NCBI GenBank assembly: GCA_030706465.1
Contig: JAUZOM010000006.1
Coordinates: forward strand, 1 to 48,660
DNA from: Bacteroidota bacterium
Lineage (GTDB): Bacteria > Bacteroidota > Bacteroidia > Bacteroidales > Paludibacteraceae
Length of the DNA: 48,660 nucleotides
Direction: 5' to 3'
Shown: positions 1 to 8,733 of the stretch, piece after piece
Layout of the letters: every line of letters starts with the position of its first letter
Position numbering within the stretch: position 1 is the stretch's first letter
The notes under the pieces: model-generated
Database searches by the model: none
What the model saw: the letters and a program-made list of their open reading frames with translations, nothing else
Told to the model about the DNA's origin: nothing
Position numbers and translations under genes: made by a program

Positions 1-1
1 A

Positions 2-328
2 TGTGGCACTTGCCGGAAAGCAGAGAAATGGATGAAATCGAACGGTATCGATTATACCTATCGCCCCATAAAGGAAGAAAATCCGACGAGAGAAGAACTG
101 AAGTTATGGATTCGCAAGAGCGGACTTCCTGTTTCTAAGTTTTTTAACACAAGTGGATTGCTCTATAAAGAACAAAACATGAAGGACAAAGTGAAAGTGT
201 TGTCTGAGGATGAACTGATTGATATCCTGGCTTCGAATGGGTTAATGGTAAAACGCCCGATTTTGCTGGAAGGCGAGACTGTTTTACTTGGCTTTAAAGA
301 GGAAGAATGGGAAACCCTTTTGAAGTGA
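2..328 (+). CDS. ArsC/Spx/YffB-family protein, 5' end cut by window
   Basis: Reading from base 2 the frame opens with CGTCRKAEKW, the CxxC-type active-site loop of the ArsC/Spx/YffB thioredoxin-fold family, so the real start lies a few codons before the window; the ORF track's start at 32 is an internal ATG. About 108 residues are visible, close to the usual 110-120 for the family. The middle (RPIKEENPTREELKLW) and the later stretch (FNTSGLLYK, GFKEEEWE) fit the family pattern. Members are small cytoplasmic thiol proteins, often annotated as arsenate reductase; no arsenic genes are nearby, so arsenate reduction is not supported. The gene ends 18 bp from the convergent radical SAM gene. Confidence 0.82.
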   Translation, partial: CGTCRKAEKWMKSNGIDYTYRPIKEENPTREELKLWIRKSGLPVSKFFNTSGLLYKEQNMKDKVKVLSEDELIDILASNGLMVKRPILLEGETVLLGFKEEEWETLLK

Positions 329-346
329 AAAGCTAAAGGAAGGTAA

Positions 347-1366
347 TCAATTATTCGTGCAATTCCTGCACATATCGAATAGCTTCCTATCCCGAAGAAT
401 CCTACTTCTGAAATCGAAAGCTTTATTGTTTTGCCAACAATCCAAAAATGAATTGTCAACGATATTTCCAAAAGAATATGCGGACGATTTATCAAAACAA
501 CAAGGTAAAACATCCCCTTGTACATTCACTACCGCACCACTCCACAACCTCCAGCAACGATTGTTTTGATGTCCTTTAATTTTAAATTTACCGTCTTTTC
601 CTTCCTTATAACGAGCATACCGTTTTTTCGTTGTCAATAGTTCATTCCCATTTTCGAAATCATAGAGTTGGGCTGTTTTGAAAGTCAAACGATCGACCTG
701 TAAAGTCTTAGCCAAATTTTGCATTTCTTTCATTTGATGTTCATTGGTCTTTAATACTAAAAATTGAATTTCAATGAAAGGTGTTATTGATTTCAGTTCT
801 TTTTTACATTGAACAAGCTGTTTGATACCATCAATGGCTTTTTGCAGGTTGCCTCCGACACGATAGGTTTCGTAAACTTGCTGAGTGCTCCCATCAATCG
901 ATACGATCAGCTTATCCAAGCCTGAAATAATTATTTCCCGGGCAACCTTTTCATTCAGGAATTGTCCGTTTGTGGAAGTTGAAGAGTAAATATTAGCCTC
1001 ATGAGTTTGTTTAATCAGCTGAAATAATTGTTTGTTGAGGAATGGCTCTCCCTGAAAATAAAGAATCACATGATGTAGGGTAGGCCCCAATTCAGCCAAT
1101 AATTTTGTGTACAGAGTGCAATTAAAAAATGTTTTTTCGGTCTTTAAAGCATTACTTTTCCCCACCGGGCATTCCGGGCAGCGTAGGTTACAAAAGTTGG
1201 TGGTTTCTATTGAAATAAAAAATGGATATATATTCTTTCTCTTTTGAATTTTAAAAAATGAAAGCAGGTATGAATTAACCAGTTTTAATCCGTTAATTAT
1301 TTTAGGAATAGATAAATAACGGATTGGGACAATCAGGAGCTGAATTTTAAGATAGAGTAGTTTCAT
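347..1366 (-). CDS. Radical SAM protein with SPASM-type C-terminus
   Basis: 339 aa. The radical SAM CxxxCxxC motif is at residues 59-66 (CNLRCPEC) and would bind the [4Fe-4S] cluster that cleaves S-adenosylmethionine. It is followed by FQGEPFLN and a STNG-like strand (STSTNGQFL). The C-terminal quarter is rich in Cys (CWRLWSG, GDVLPCCFD, CRNC), as in SPASM domains that carry extra iron-sulfur clusters in peptide- or sugar-modifying enzymes. The substrate is unknown; no precursor peptide or glycan cluster adjoins it. The N-terminal 45 residues are hydrophobic and basic and may be an amphipathic extension. The gene is convergent with the ArsC-like gene and divergent from the TPR lipoprotein. 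Confidence 0.85.
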   Translation of the reverse strand: MKLLYLKIQLLIVPIRYLSIPKIINGLKLVNSYLLSFFKIQKRKNIYPFFISIETTNFCNLRCPECPVGKSNALKTEKTFFNCTLYTKLLAELGPTLHHVILYFQGEPFLNKQLFQLIKQTHEANIYSSTSTNGQFLNEKVAREIIISGLDKLIVSIDGSTQQVYETYRVGGNLQKAIDGIKQLVQCKKELKSITPFIEIQFLVLKTNEHQMKEMQNLAKTLQVDRLTFKTAQLYDFENGNELLTTKKRYARYKEGKDGKFKIKGHQNNRCWRLWSGAVVNVQGDVLPCCFDKSSAYSFGNIVDNSFLDCWQNNKAFDFRSRILRDRKLFDMCRNCTNN

Positions 1367-1494
1367 TAAAATTTTAAGAGATAAACAAAAGGACTAATAA
1401 CTTGTTATTGAATGCATAGAGTCTTTTCTTATACGGTATTAACAAAAAATGTCAAAATCGATTACAAAGTAAGCTAAAATTCGTTGAAAGATTG

Positions 1495-1502
1495 TATATT
1501 TG
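1495..1502 (+). promoter_or_regulatory. -7 box TATATTTG upstream of TPR lipoprotein
   Basis: TATATTTG matches the Bacteroidota TAnnTTTG -7 consensus and lies about 56 bp before the ATG at 1558. No clear TTTG -33 element is at the expected spacing. Confidence 0.5.
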
Positions 1503-1557
1503 CGCTCTGAATAATCAAAATAGAAATTATATAATTTATTACTAAAAAAACAACGTT

Positions 1558-3261
1558 ATGAAAAAGCAATTATTTTTCGCGGTTTCGATGGTGTTTGCGT
1601 TAGTCTTGAGTTCCTGTAGCAAAGACTTGACCGCATTAGATCCTAGCTTATTTAAATGTAATCCCAATCCACTTGAAGTAAAAGGGGGAAAAGTTGATGC
1701 TACTGTTACAGGAACCTTTCCTGTTAAGTACTTTAATAAGAATGCTGTAGTTACTGTCACTCCTGTTTTAAAATTTGAAGGAAAAGAAGTTAAAGGTACA
1801 CCCGTTGTTTTTCAAGGAGAAAAAGTGAAAGGAAATGATCAAACTATAGCCTATAAGACAGGTGGAAATTATTCATTAAAGGCGTCGTTCGATTATGTTC
1901 CGGAAATGATAAAATCTGAACTCTATCTTGAATTTAGTATCGCCCAGAAGAGCAAAACTTATCAAATTCCAAGTGTTAAAGTTGCTGATGGCGTTATTGC
2001 TACTTCCCAATTAGTTTCGACGAATCCATCCGAATTAACTTCCGTAATTATACCGGATAAATTCCAACGTGTTATTCAACAACAACAAGAAGCCGATATT
2101 ATGTTCCTGATACAACAATCAAAGCTTCGTAAGAGTGAAACTAATTCAGCAGACATGATTTCACTGACTAAGAAAATCAAAGAAGTAAAAGAAACACCAA
2201 GCGAAAAAGTTTCCTCTTTTGATTTATCTGCTTATGCTTCTCCGGAAGGCCCTTTGAAACTGAATACCAACTTAGCCGAAAGTCGTGAAAAAGTTACGGC
2301 AGACTTTATGAAAAAGGCTATGAAAAAACTGAAAACCAGTATAAATCTTAATTCCAAATTTACACCGGAAGATTGGGCCGGATTCCAGGCATTAATGGAA
2401 AAATCGAATATTCAGGATAAGCAGGTTATTTTACGTGTCTTGACAATGTATAACGACCCTGAAGAACGTGAACGTCAGATTAAAAATCTTTCTGTAGCTT
2501 TCAAACAAATCGCTGAAGAAATTCTTCCTCAACTACGTCGTTCTAAATTGAAATTGACTGTAGATGTTACCGGTAAATCGGATGAAGAAATTGCAAAACT
2601 GGCAAAAGATGATGCTTCAAAACTAACGGTTGATGAGTTGCTTTATGCAGCCACATTAACCAATGATTTGAGCGAAAAGGCTACAATTTATCAAAAAGTA
2701 ACTGAACTTTTCCCAACCGATGTACGTGGTTTTAATAACTTAGGTTCAGTGAAATACCAACAGGGTAATGTTGAAGATGCTTCACGGTACTTTGCAAAAG
2801 CATTGGAAATCGATCCAACATCAGCCGATGTGAATTTTAATGCCGGTTTAGGCTCTTTGGCAAAAAATGATTTAGGAAAAGCCGAAGAATACTTTGGAAA
2901 AGCAGCCGGAACAACAGGTAACGTTGGTCAGGGATTGGGTACAATCAATATAATCAGAGGTGATTATTCTAAAGCAAAGTCTTATTTTGGCTCAACAGCA
3001 ACTAATAATGCAGCATTATTACAAATTCTGAATGCCGATTACAGTGGAGCCCGTAATACCTTGTCAGCTGTTGCAAAACCAAATGCAACAACTTCATATC
3101 TCGGAGCCATAATCGGGGCACGTACCAATGATCGTGATGCAGTTTACAGCAATTTAAAAAATGCCGTTAAACAAGATGGATCATATGCTTCGAAAGCAGT
3201 TAAAGACATTGAGTTCTCAAAATTTGCTACTGATGAGACATTTCTTTCAATTGTGAAGTAA
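1558..3261 (+). CDS. TPR-repeat lipoprotein with an OmpA-like segment
   Basis: 567 aa with a lipoprotein signal (MKKQLFFAVSMVFALVLSSC; lipidated Cys at residue 20). Residues about 30-130 look like a beta-rich domain. Near residues 225-250 is SAYASPEGPLKLNTNLAESR, the pattern at the peptidoglycan-binding edge of OmpA-like domains (YASPEG...N..LS..RA). Residues about 360-500 hold TPR-type helices (for example VRGFNNLGSVKYQQGNVEDASRYF). The mixture resembles Bacteroidales envelope lipoproteins that combine OmpA-like and TPR parts; the exact role is unknown. It stands alone, with its own -7 box and a strong terminator. Confidence 0.8.
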   Translation: MKKQLFFAVSMVFALVLSSCSKDLTALDPSLFKCNPNPLEVKGGKVDATVTGTFPVKYFNKNAVVTVTPVLKFEGKEVKGTPVVFQGEKVKGNDQTIAYKTGGNYSLKASFDYVPEMIKSELYLEFSIAQKSKTYQIPSVKVADGVIATSQLVSTNPSELTSVIIPDKFQRVIQQQQEADIMFLIQQSKLRKSETNSADMISLTKKIKEVKETPSEKVSSFDLSAYASPEGPLKLNTNLAESREKVTADFMKKAMKKLKTSINLNSKFTPEDWAGFQALMEKSNIQDKQVILRVLTMYNDPEERERQIKNLSVAFKQIAEEILPQLRRSKLKLTVDVTGKSDEEIAKLAKDDASKLTVDELLYAATLTNDLSEKATIYQKVTELFPTDVRGFNNLGSVKYQQGNVEDASRYFAKALEIDPTSADVNFNAGLGSLAKNDLGKAEEYFGKAAGTTGNVGQGLGTINIIRGDYSKAKSYFGSTATNNAALLQILNADYSGARNTLSAVAKPNATTSYLGAIIGARTNDRDAVYSNLKNAVKQDGSYASKAVKDIEFSKFATDETFLSIVK

Positions 3262-3280
3262 TTAACTAAATGATATTTTT

Positions 3281-3316
3281 AAAAGTCCGATGCAGACATT
3301 GCACCGGACTTTTTTT
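3281..3316 (+). terminator. Rho-independent terminator of TPR lipoprotein
   Basis: The inverted repeat AAAGTCCG...CGGACTTT, with an inner TGCA pairing, is followed by a run of T and begins 20 bp after the stop codon. Confidence 0.85.
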
Positions 3317-3463
3317 GTTCCCCTACTTGCTACGCATCAGTTATTTAACGAATAAGATTAATAATTCCTACTGATTGATTATTAAATCAAGATTTTTCAC
3401 AGATTTAATGAACATTATAAGATATTATTCTCAACAACATTTTCATTTTCGGGCATTTAACTG

Positions 3464-3471
3464 TATCTTTG
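3464..3471 (+). promoter_or_regulatory. -7 box TATCTTTG upstream of rsfS-ftsH
   Basis: TATCTTTG matches TAnnTTTG. A TTTC at 3441-3444 sits 19 bp upstream and could be a weak -33 element (consensus TTTG). The box is about 37 bp before the preferred rsfS start. Confidence 0.6.
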
Positions 3472-3507
3472 TAACCATTTTAAAAATTAAAATAATTGGA
3501 TAACAGA

Positions 3508-3867
3508 ATGCAGGAAAACGAACAAATTGTAAATAAAATTGTTGAAGGAATACAGGAACGAAAAGGGAAAAACATAGTAGTTGTTAACCTTGAAAAATTG
3601 CAGGAAGCTCCTTGCAGTTATTTTGTAATTTGTGAGGGAGATTCGAATATACATGTTAATGCCATTGCACAATCAATTAAGGATTATGTGCGCGAACAGA
3701 TTCAAGTAAAACCATACGCAACGGATGGTTTTCTTAATTGTGAATGGATTGCGATGGATTATGGCCAAATTATTGTACATGTATTTCAACGTTCCACAAG
3801 AGAATTTTATGATATCGAACATTTGTGGTCCGATGCTGATTTGAAGAAATTGGAGGATGTTCTCTGA
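3508..3867 (+). CDS. rsfS: Ribosomal silencing factor RsfS
   Basis: 119 aa from the ATG at 3508; the ORF track begins at a TTG four codons earlier, and the ATG is preferred. RsfS (YbeB/Iojap/DUF143) binds uL14 of the large ribosomal subunit and blocks subunit joining under starvation. Typical features are the strand KNIVVVNLEKLQEAPCSYFVIC, then DGFLNCEWIAMDYG and IIVHVFQRSTREFYDIEHLW. The family is normally 105-125 aa, so this is full length. It lies just upstream of ftsH and probably shares its transcript. Confidence 0.93.
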   Translation: MQENEQIVNKIVEGIQERKGKNIVVVNLEKLQEAPCSYFVICEGDSNIHVNAIAQSIKDYVREQIQVKPYATDGFLNCEWIAMDYGQIIVHVFQRSTREFYDIEHLWSDADLKKLEDVL

Positions 3868-3958
3868 TTTCTTTTTGATTAATATAGTCTTATCAAAACC
3901 AAGGAATGAGTTTTTTGTTTTATATATAAGTAAACAACAAGATAACAATAGGAAAATA

Positions 3959-6100
3959 ATGGAAAATAAAATCCCGAATCAGAATCCTGTTAAGCCAACG
4001 GGTAAATTCCCCAAATTCAATATTTCATGGATTTATGGTATCATCATTTTAGTTTTGCTTGGTTCTTACTTTTTTAATGAGAACACACCAACTAAAGAAG
4101 TCCCATTTACTACTTTTAAGGAGTATGTTAAGCAAGGAATGATAGCTAAAGTAAATGTATATAATTCCAAAAATGTTGTAGAAGCACAATTAATTGATTA
4201 TTCTAAAGTCTCCGCTGATACAGTTGCTTTAAGAAAAATTTTTGGGGAGAAATACAAATTATTGGCTTTAAACCCTAAAGTCCTGAAGGATTCGTTAACA
4301 AAGAGAGATACGCAAACCCTGAAGAAGGTTTATGGAGATAAATATGACGCTTATGCAAAAGAGCGTCTTATTACCGTAAGCGTTCCTTCTGAAGAATTTT
4401 CAAGATTTATACAGACTGCAGAAGATAAATACGGATTTAAGGGAAGTGTAGAGTATAAGGAAAGCAGAAATTATTTTGATGTTTTCTTATATAGTATTCT
4501 GCCATTTCTTCTATTAATTTTATTTTTTGTGTTTATGAACCGCAGAATGTCCGGACAAATGGGCGGAAGTGCCGGGGGGGGTATTTTTAATGTGGGAAAA
4601 TCAAAAGCCCAACTCTTTGATAAAGGCGATACCTCGAATAAAATAACGTTTAAAGATGTGGCAGGACTGGCTGAAGCAAAACAGGAGATAGAAGAAATTG
4701 TTGCATTTCTTAAAAATCCATCAAAATATACGGAGTTAGGTGGTAAAATACCTAAAGGAGCCTTACTTGTAGGTCCTCCGGGAACAGGAAAAACATTACT
4801 GGCAAAAGCAGTTGCTGGTGAAGCTGATGTTCCGTTTTTTTCGATGTCAGGATCTGATTTTGTGGAAATGTTTGTGGGTGTAGGAGCTTCGCGAGTTCGT
4901 GACTTGTTCCGTCAGGCAAAAGAGAAGGCTCCCTGCATAATATTTATAGATGAAATAGATGCTGTTGGCCGTGCTCGCGGTAAAAACCCGAACATGGGAA
5001 GTAATGATGAGCGTGAAAATACGTTGAACCAATTGCTTACCGAAATGGATGGATTTGGTTCGAATAGCGGTGTGATAATTTTAGCCGCCACTAACCGGGC
5101 GGATATTTTGGATAAAGCTTTGCTTCGTGCCGGACGTTTCGACCGTCAGATTCATGTTGATTTACCGGATGTGAATGAAAGAAAGCAAATTTTTAATGTT
5201 CATCTTCGTCCAATAAAAATAAACGAGACGGTTGATGTTAATTTCCTTGCAAGGCAGACTCCGGGATTCTCTGGGGCTGATATTGCAAATGTATGTAACG
5301 AGGCAGCTCTGATTGCAGCCCGGAAGAATAAAACATTTGTAGAAAAGCAAGATTTTCTGGATGCGGTTGATCGAATTGTCGGAGGCTTGGAAAAGAAAAC
5401 TAAAATCACAACTGTAGCTGAAAAGAAATCAATAGCTTATCACGAAGCAGGTCATGCAACCATTAGTTGGATGCTGGAACATGCCAACCCCTTGGTTAAA
5501 GTAACAATTGTACCAAGAGGGGAAGCGTTGGGAGCTGCCTGGTACTTACCGGAAGAACGGCAGTTAACAAACAAAGAACATATGTTGGACGAAATGTGCT
5601 CTACGTTAGGTGGTCGTGCAGCAGAAGAAGTGTTTTTGCATCAAATGTCTACAGGGGCTATCAATGATTTGGAACGTGTTACTAAAAGAGCCTATGCTAT
5701 GGTTGCTTATTTTGGGATGAGTGACAAATTAGCCAATATGAGCTACTATGATTCAACAGGAAATTCGGATTACGGGTTTACAAAGCCGTACAGCGAAAAA
5801 ACGGCTGAATTGATAGATTCTGAGGCTAAAAATATTGTGGCCGTTGAATATGAACGTGCAAAGAAAATACTGGATGATCATGCTGCGGGACACAATGAAT
5901 TGGCAGAATTATTGATTGAAAAGGAAGTTATATTTGCAGAGGACCTGGAAAGAATATTTGGAAAACGTCCATGGACCTCGAGAAGTGATGAATTGATGGC
6001 TCAGAATGGTGAATCAGAAAAATTGGAAGAATCAAATCCTAAGATCGAGGAACCAACAGAGGCGGTATCAACTCAAAGCAAAGAAGAAAATGCCGACTAA
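3959..6100 (+). CDS. ftsH: ATP-dependent zinc metalloprotease FtsH
   Basis: 713 aa from the ATG at 3959 (MENKIPNQN); the track's start at 3857 would overlap rsfS and add 34 residues of no known FtsH type. FtsH is a membrane-anchored hexameric AAA+ protease that degrades misfolded membrane proteins and short-lived regulators. There is a TM helix near residues 20-38, a periplasmic region, and a second TM helix near 175-195. Walker A GPPGTGKT starts at residue 272; Walker B is IIFIDEID; the second region of homology is [21 protein letters not shown]. The zinc motif HEAGH starts at 495. The tail after about residue 670 is acidic and low complexity. The stop overlaps the LUD gene start by 11 bp. 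Confidence 0.97.
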   Translation: MENKIPNQNPVKPTGKFPKFNISWIYGIIILVLLGSYFFNENTPTKEVPFTTFKEYVKQGMIAKVNVYNSKNVVEAQLIDYSKVSADTVALRKIFGEKYKLLALNPKVLKDSLTKRDTQTLKKVYGDKYDAYAKERLITVSVPSEEFSRFIQTAEDKYGFKGSVEYKESRNYFDVFLYSILPFLLLILFFVFMNRRMSGQMGGSAGGGIFNVGKSKAQLFDKGDTSNKITFKDVAGLAEAKQEIEEIVAFLKNPSKYTELGGKIPKGALLVGPPGTGKTLLAKAVAGEADVPFFSMSGSDFVEMFVGVGASRVRDLFRQAKEKAPCIIFIDEIDAVGRARGKNPNMGSNDERENTLNQLLTEMDGFGSNSGVIILAATNRADILDKALLRAGRFDRQIHVDLPDVNERKQIFNVHLRPIKINETVDVNFLARQTPGFSGADIANVCNEAALIAARKNKTFVEKQDFLDAVDRIVGGLEKKTKITTVAEKKSIAYHEAGHATISWMLEHANPLVKVTIVPRGEALGAAWYLPEERQLTNKEHMLDEMCSTLGGRAAEEVFLHQMSTGAINDLERVTKRAYAMVAYFGMSDKLANMSYYDSTGNSDYGFTKPYSEKTAELIDSEAKNIVAVEYERAKKILDDHAAGHNELAELLIEKEVIFAEDLERIFGKRPWTSRSDELMAQNGESEKLEESNPKIEEPTEAVSTQSKEENAD

Positions 6101-6728
6101 TTCGTCCCGTCATATAATTTTGCAGAAAATAGTGGAAGCCAGTAAAAGACGGCTTCCACTTGCAAATATTACAAGTGCAGATCAGGATGAAATTTACAGG
6201 CCAATCCTTCCAGATGCTATAACCTGTTTCAAAAATGAACTGGAAGCAATCAAAGGACAATGTATCCTTTGTGAAGACGAATTGGCCTTATATACAAAAC
6301 TAAGATTGTTTATTCTAAAAAACAATTTCTCTTATCTTTATTGCCTGGATTCATACATAGCAGATCGGCTTAAAGTATATGATATACCGTTTTCAAAAGC
6401 TGAAACTGACTTTGAAAGTATGGAAGCTGGAGTTACAGGATGTGAGTTTTTAGTGGCGCGAACCGGAAGCGTATTAGTCTCGGCTGCATCAAAGTCAGGA
6501 AGACAAATGAACGTATTTCCACCTGTTCATATTGTATTAGCACATGTATCACAACTTGTACATTATCCGGAAGACGCTTTAGTTGCCATCCAGAAGAAAT
6601 ATAGAGCATCTCTGCCATCATCCATATCAACCATTACGGGTCCCAGCCGGACAGCAGATATTGAAAAAACGTTGGTTCTTGGTGCACATGGTCCAAAAGA
6701 ATTTGTGGTTTTTCTATGCAAAGAATAA
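6090..6728 (+). CDS. LUD-domain protein (LutC/YkgG type)
   Basis: 212 aa from the ATG at 6090, which overlaps the ftsH stop; the longer ORF from 6006 only reads through the ftsH tail out of frame. The C-terminus has the LUD signature ITGPSRTADIEKTLVLGAHGP, preceded by GCEFLVARTGSVLV. LutC-type proteins act with the iron-sulfur proteins LutA and LutB in lactate oxidation, but neither partner is present here. In Bacteroidales, from memory, a lone LUD protein is commonly coupled to ftsH and cdsA, so its function there may differ. Translational coupling to ftsH is likely. Confidence 0.85.
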   Translation: MPTNSSRHIILQKIVEASKRRLPLANITSADQDEIYRPILPDAITCFKNELEAIKGQCILCEDELALYTKLRLFILKNNFSYLYCLDSYIADRLKVYDIPFSKAETDFESMEAGVTGCEFLVARTGSVLVSAASKSGRQMNVFPPVHIVLAHVSQLVHYPEDALVAIQKKYRASLPSSISTITGPSRTADIEKTLVLGAHGPKEFVVFLCKE

Positions 6729-6906
6729 AGTTTTGCTACCTTTGTGTTGTCTAATCTTATTCTTTCTCACAATTATCGAAATCAGTAATTTTGAACATTG
6801 AAATATCTGTTTTGATATAATTTTTATCCGGAATTAAATAAAAATTTCCTATAATAATTTGTCGATTCGGTAAATCTATTTTGTTTAATCATTCAAAAAC
6901 ATTTAA

Positions 6907-7809
6907 ATGAAACTATTTAATTCGATCCTTTATTCATTAGTATTAACAGTTACTCTTTTTTCATGTGCTCCAATTTATAAATGCGGAGAACCCAAACCAG
7001 CAAAGAAACTATTTCTTCCCAAAGCAATACTTAACGTCATAAATGAAAGAGATTCATTGTGTTCCACTTTATCAGCAAGAAATAATGAAATTTATAACCT
7101 TAAGAAAGATACTACAAACTTAAATAAGGATATAATGAATCTTGAAAAACGATATAGTGATTTGACGAATGACAAATTATCGCAATCAGAACAATTTAAT
7201 GCTGCTTTGAAAAAAAAGACTGATGAGTTAAAACAAAAATCAGATGAATTAATAGCCAAAGAAAAACTTTTGAGTGATAGGGAAAGTGCTTTAAATGACA
7301 TGAGAAAAATCATTGCGCGTCAGGACTCAATAACTGGTCGTTTAAATAAGATACTGCGTGATGCTCTATTAGGTTTTAAATCGGATGAGCTTTCTGTAGA
7401 AATAAAAAATGGTAAAGTTTATGTTTCTATGTCTGACAAACTACTTTTCAAATCCGGAAGTGCAGCTATTGAAGCAAAAGGGATTGATGCCATTAAAGTC
7501 CTTGCAGATGTGTTGAATAAAAATAATGACATTGATATATTAGTTGAAGGCCATACAGATAATATTCCTATTAAAACGGCCCAATACCATGACAATTGGG
7601 ATTTGAGTGCAGCCAGGGCCATTTCTATTGTTAGAATATTGACCGATGATTACAAAATACAGCCAACACGTCTAACAGCGTCAGGGAAGGGCGAATTTAC
7701 ACCTCGGGCCTCTAACGCAACCCCTGAAGGAAGAGCTCGTAACCGAAGAACCGAAATTATTTTGTCTCCTAAGCTTGATGAGCTTATGAAGCTACTCAAA
7801 ACTAATTAA
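6907..7809 (+). CDS. OmpA-family lipoprotein with coiled coil
   Basis: 300 aa. Lipobox near residue 20 (VTLFSC). Residues about 45-140 form a long charged coiled coil. The C-terminal OmpA domain, about 165-285, is typical: LLFKSGSAAIEAKG, ILVEGHTDNIPI, WDLSAARAISIV and GRARNRRTEIIL. The last block contains the conserved Asn-Arg-Arg residues of peptidoglycan (diaminopimelate) binding. It probably tethers the outer membrane to the cell wall, with the coiled coil as spacer. It sits between the LUD gene (178 bp upstream) and cdsA (47 bp downstream). Confidence 0.88.
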   Translation: MKLFNSILYSLVLTVTLFSCAPIYKCGEPKPAKKLFLPKAILNVINERDSLCSTLSARNNEIYNLKKDTTNLNKDIMNLEKRYSDLTNDKLSQSEQFNAALKKKTDELKQKSDELIAKEKLLSDRESALNDMRKIIARQDSITGRLNKILRDALLGFKSDELSVEIKNGKVYVSMSDKLLFKSGSAAIEAKGIDAIKVLADVLNKNNDIDILVEGHTDNIPIKTAQYHDNWDLSAARAISIVRILTDDYKIQPTRLTASGKGEFTPRASNATPEGRARNRRTEIILSPKLDELMKLLKTN

Positions 7810-7856
7810 ATATATTCCTGTTTTTTATACTTGCATTCTAATACTATTGAATATTC

Positions 7857-8681
7857 ATGAATAACTTTGTAAAACGAACGCTGAGCGGATTTCTTTTTGT
7901 TTTGCTGATTGTGGGTTCGATATTGCTAAGTAGCCTTACTTTTGCTCCTGTTTTTGCATTCATCTGTGCTTGGTCAGTTTACGAATTTCATAAGTTGTCA
8001 AATAAGCAGCCAACAGTAATGGTAAATCCATTGATAGGCTTAATTGGTGGTGTGTTACTTTTTCTTTGTTCTTATTTATATGCCTCGGGGATATGGCGTT
8101 ATCCTGTTTATTCTATATATGGCTTTTATATAGTATTGGTTTTAATCTCTGAATTGTATCGACGGAAGGAAAATCCGCTTCATAATTGGGCTTATTTTAT
8201 TTTGGGTCAGATTTTTATTGCTCTTCCATTCTCAATATTGAATTTTATCCTGTTTATTGATAAGTGGCAACCTCTTCTTCTTTTAGCAGTCTTTGTTACT
8301 ATTTGGGTCAATGATACGGGCGCTTATCTTACAGGTGTTACATTTGGAAGACATCGTTTGTTTGAACGGATTTCGCCCAAAAAATCGTGGGAAGGTTTTA
8401 TAGGTGGAGCATTGGCAGCTTTACTTTCGGGTTATGTGTTTTCATTGTTTATTCCTCAGATAAGTTTATTTAACTGGTTTATCTTCTCCGAAATAATTGT
8501 GATTTTCGGCACTTTTGGGGATTTGATAGAATCATTAATGAAACGAACTGTTGATGTTAAGGATTCGGGAAATGTGATACCAGGGCACGGTGGTCTGCTT
8601 GATCGGTTTGACAGTATGCTTTTGGCTGCACCTGTTATTTTCATATATTTGAGTTTCTTATTTAATCAGGTCCTCAAATAA
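7857..8681 (+). CDS. cdsA: Phosphatidate cytidylyltransferase CdsA
   Basis: 274 aa polytopic membrane protein. It makes CDP-diacylglycerol from phosphatidic acid and CTP, the entry step to phosphatidylethanolamine and other phospholipids. The C-terminal signature is clear: SPKKSWEGFIGG, FGDLIESLMKR, then VKDSGNVIPGHGGLLDRFDS, the CTP/metal-binding CDP-alcohol region. The length matches the family (265-285 aa). It lies directly upstream of a PlsC-like acyltransferase, giving a small phospholipid-synthesis pair. Confidence 0.96.
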   Translation: MNNFVKRTLSGFLFVLLIVGSILLSSLTFAPVFAFICAWSVYEFHKLSNKQPTVMVNPLIGLIGGVLLFLCSYLYASGIWRYPVYSIYGFYIVLVLISELYRRKENPLHNWAYFILGQIFIALPFSILNFILFIDKWQPLLLLAVFVTIWVNDTGAYLTGVTFGRHRLFERISPKKSWEGFIGGALAALLSGYVFSLFIPQISLFNWFIFSEIIVIFGTFGDLIESLMKRTVDVKDSGNVIPGHGGLLDRFDSMLLAAPVIFIYLSFLFNQVLK

Positions 8682-8733
8682 CTGATTGAATTGTCGGAAA
8701 GAAAGTATGAACTCTTTATAATTTAGAAATACT

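Noticed and set aside
3857-3958. Longer FtsH start in the ORF track
   Set aside because: It would overlap rsfS and add 34 residues that do not resemble FtsH; the ATG at 3959 gives a normal N-terminus.
6006-6089. Longer start for the LUD protein
   Set aside because: These codons are the ftsH tail read in another frame ([16 protein letters not shown]); the ATG at 6090 fits the family.
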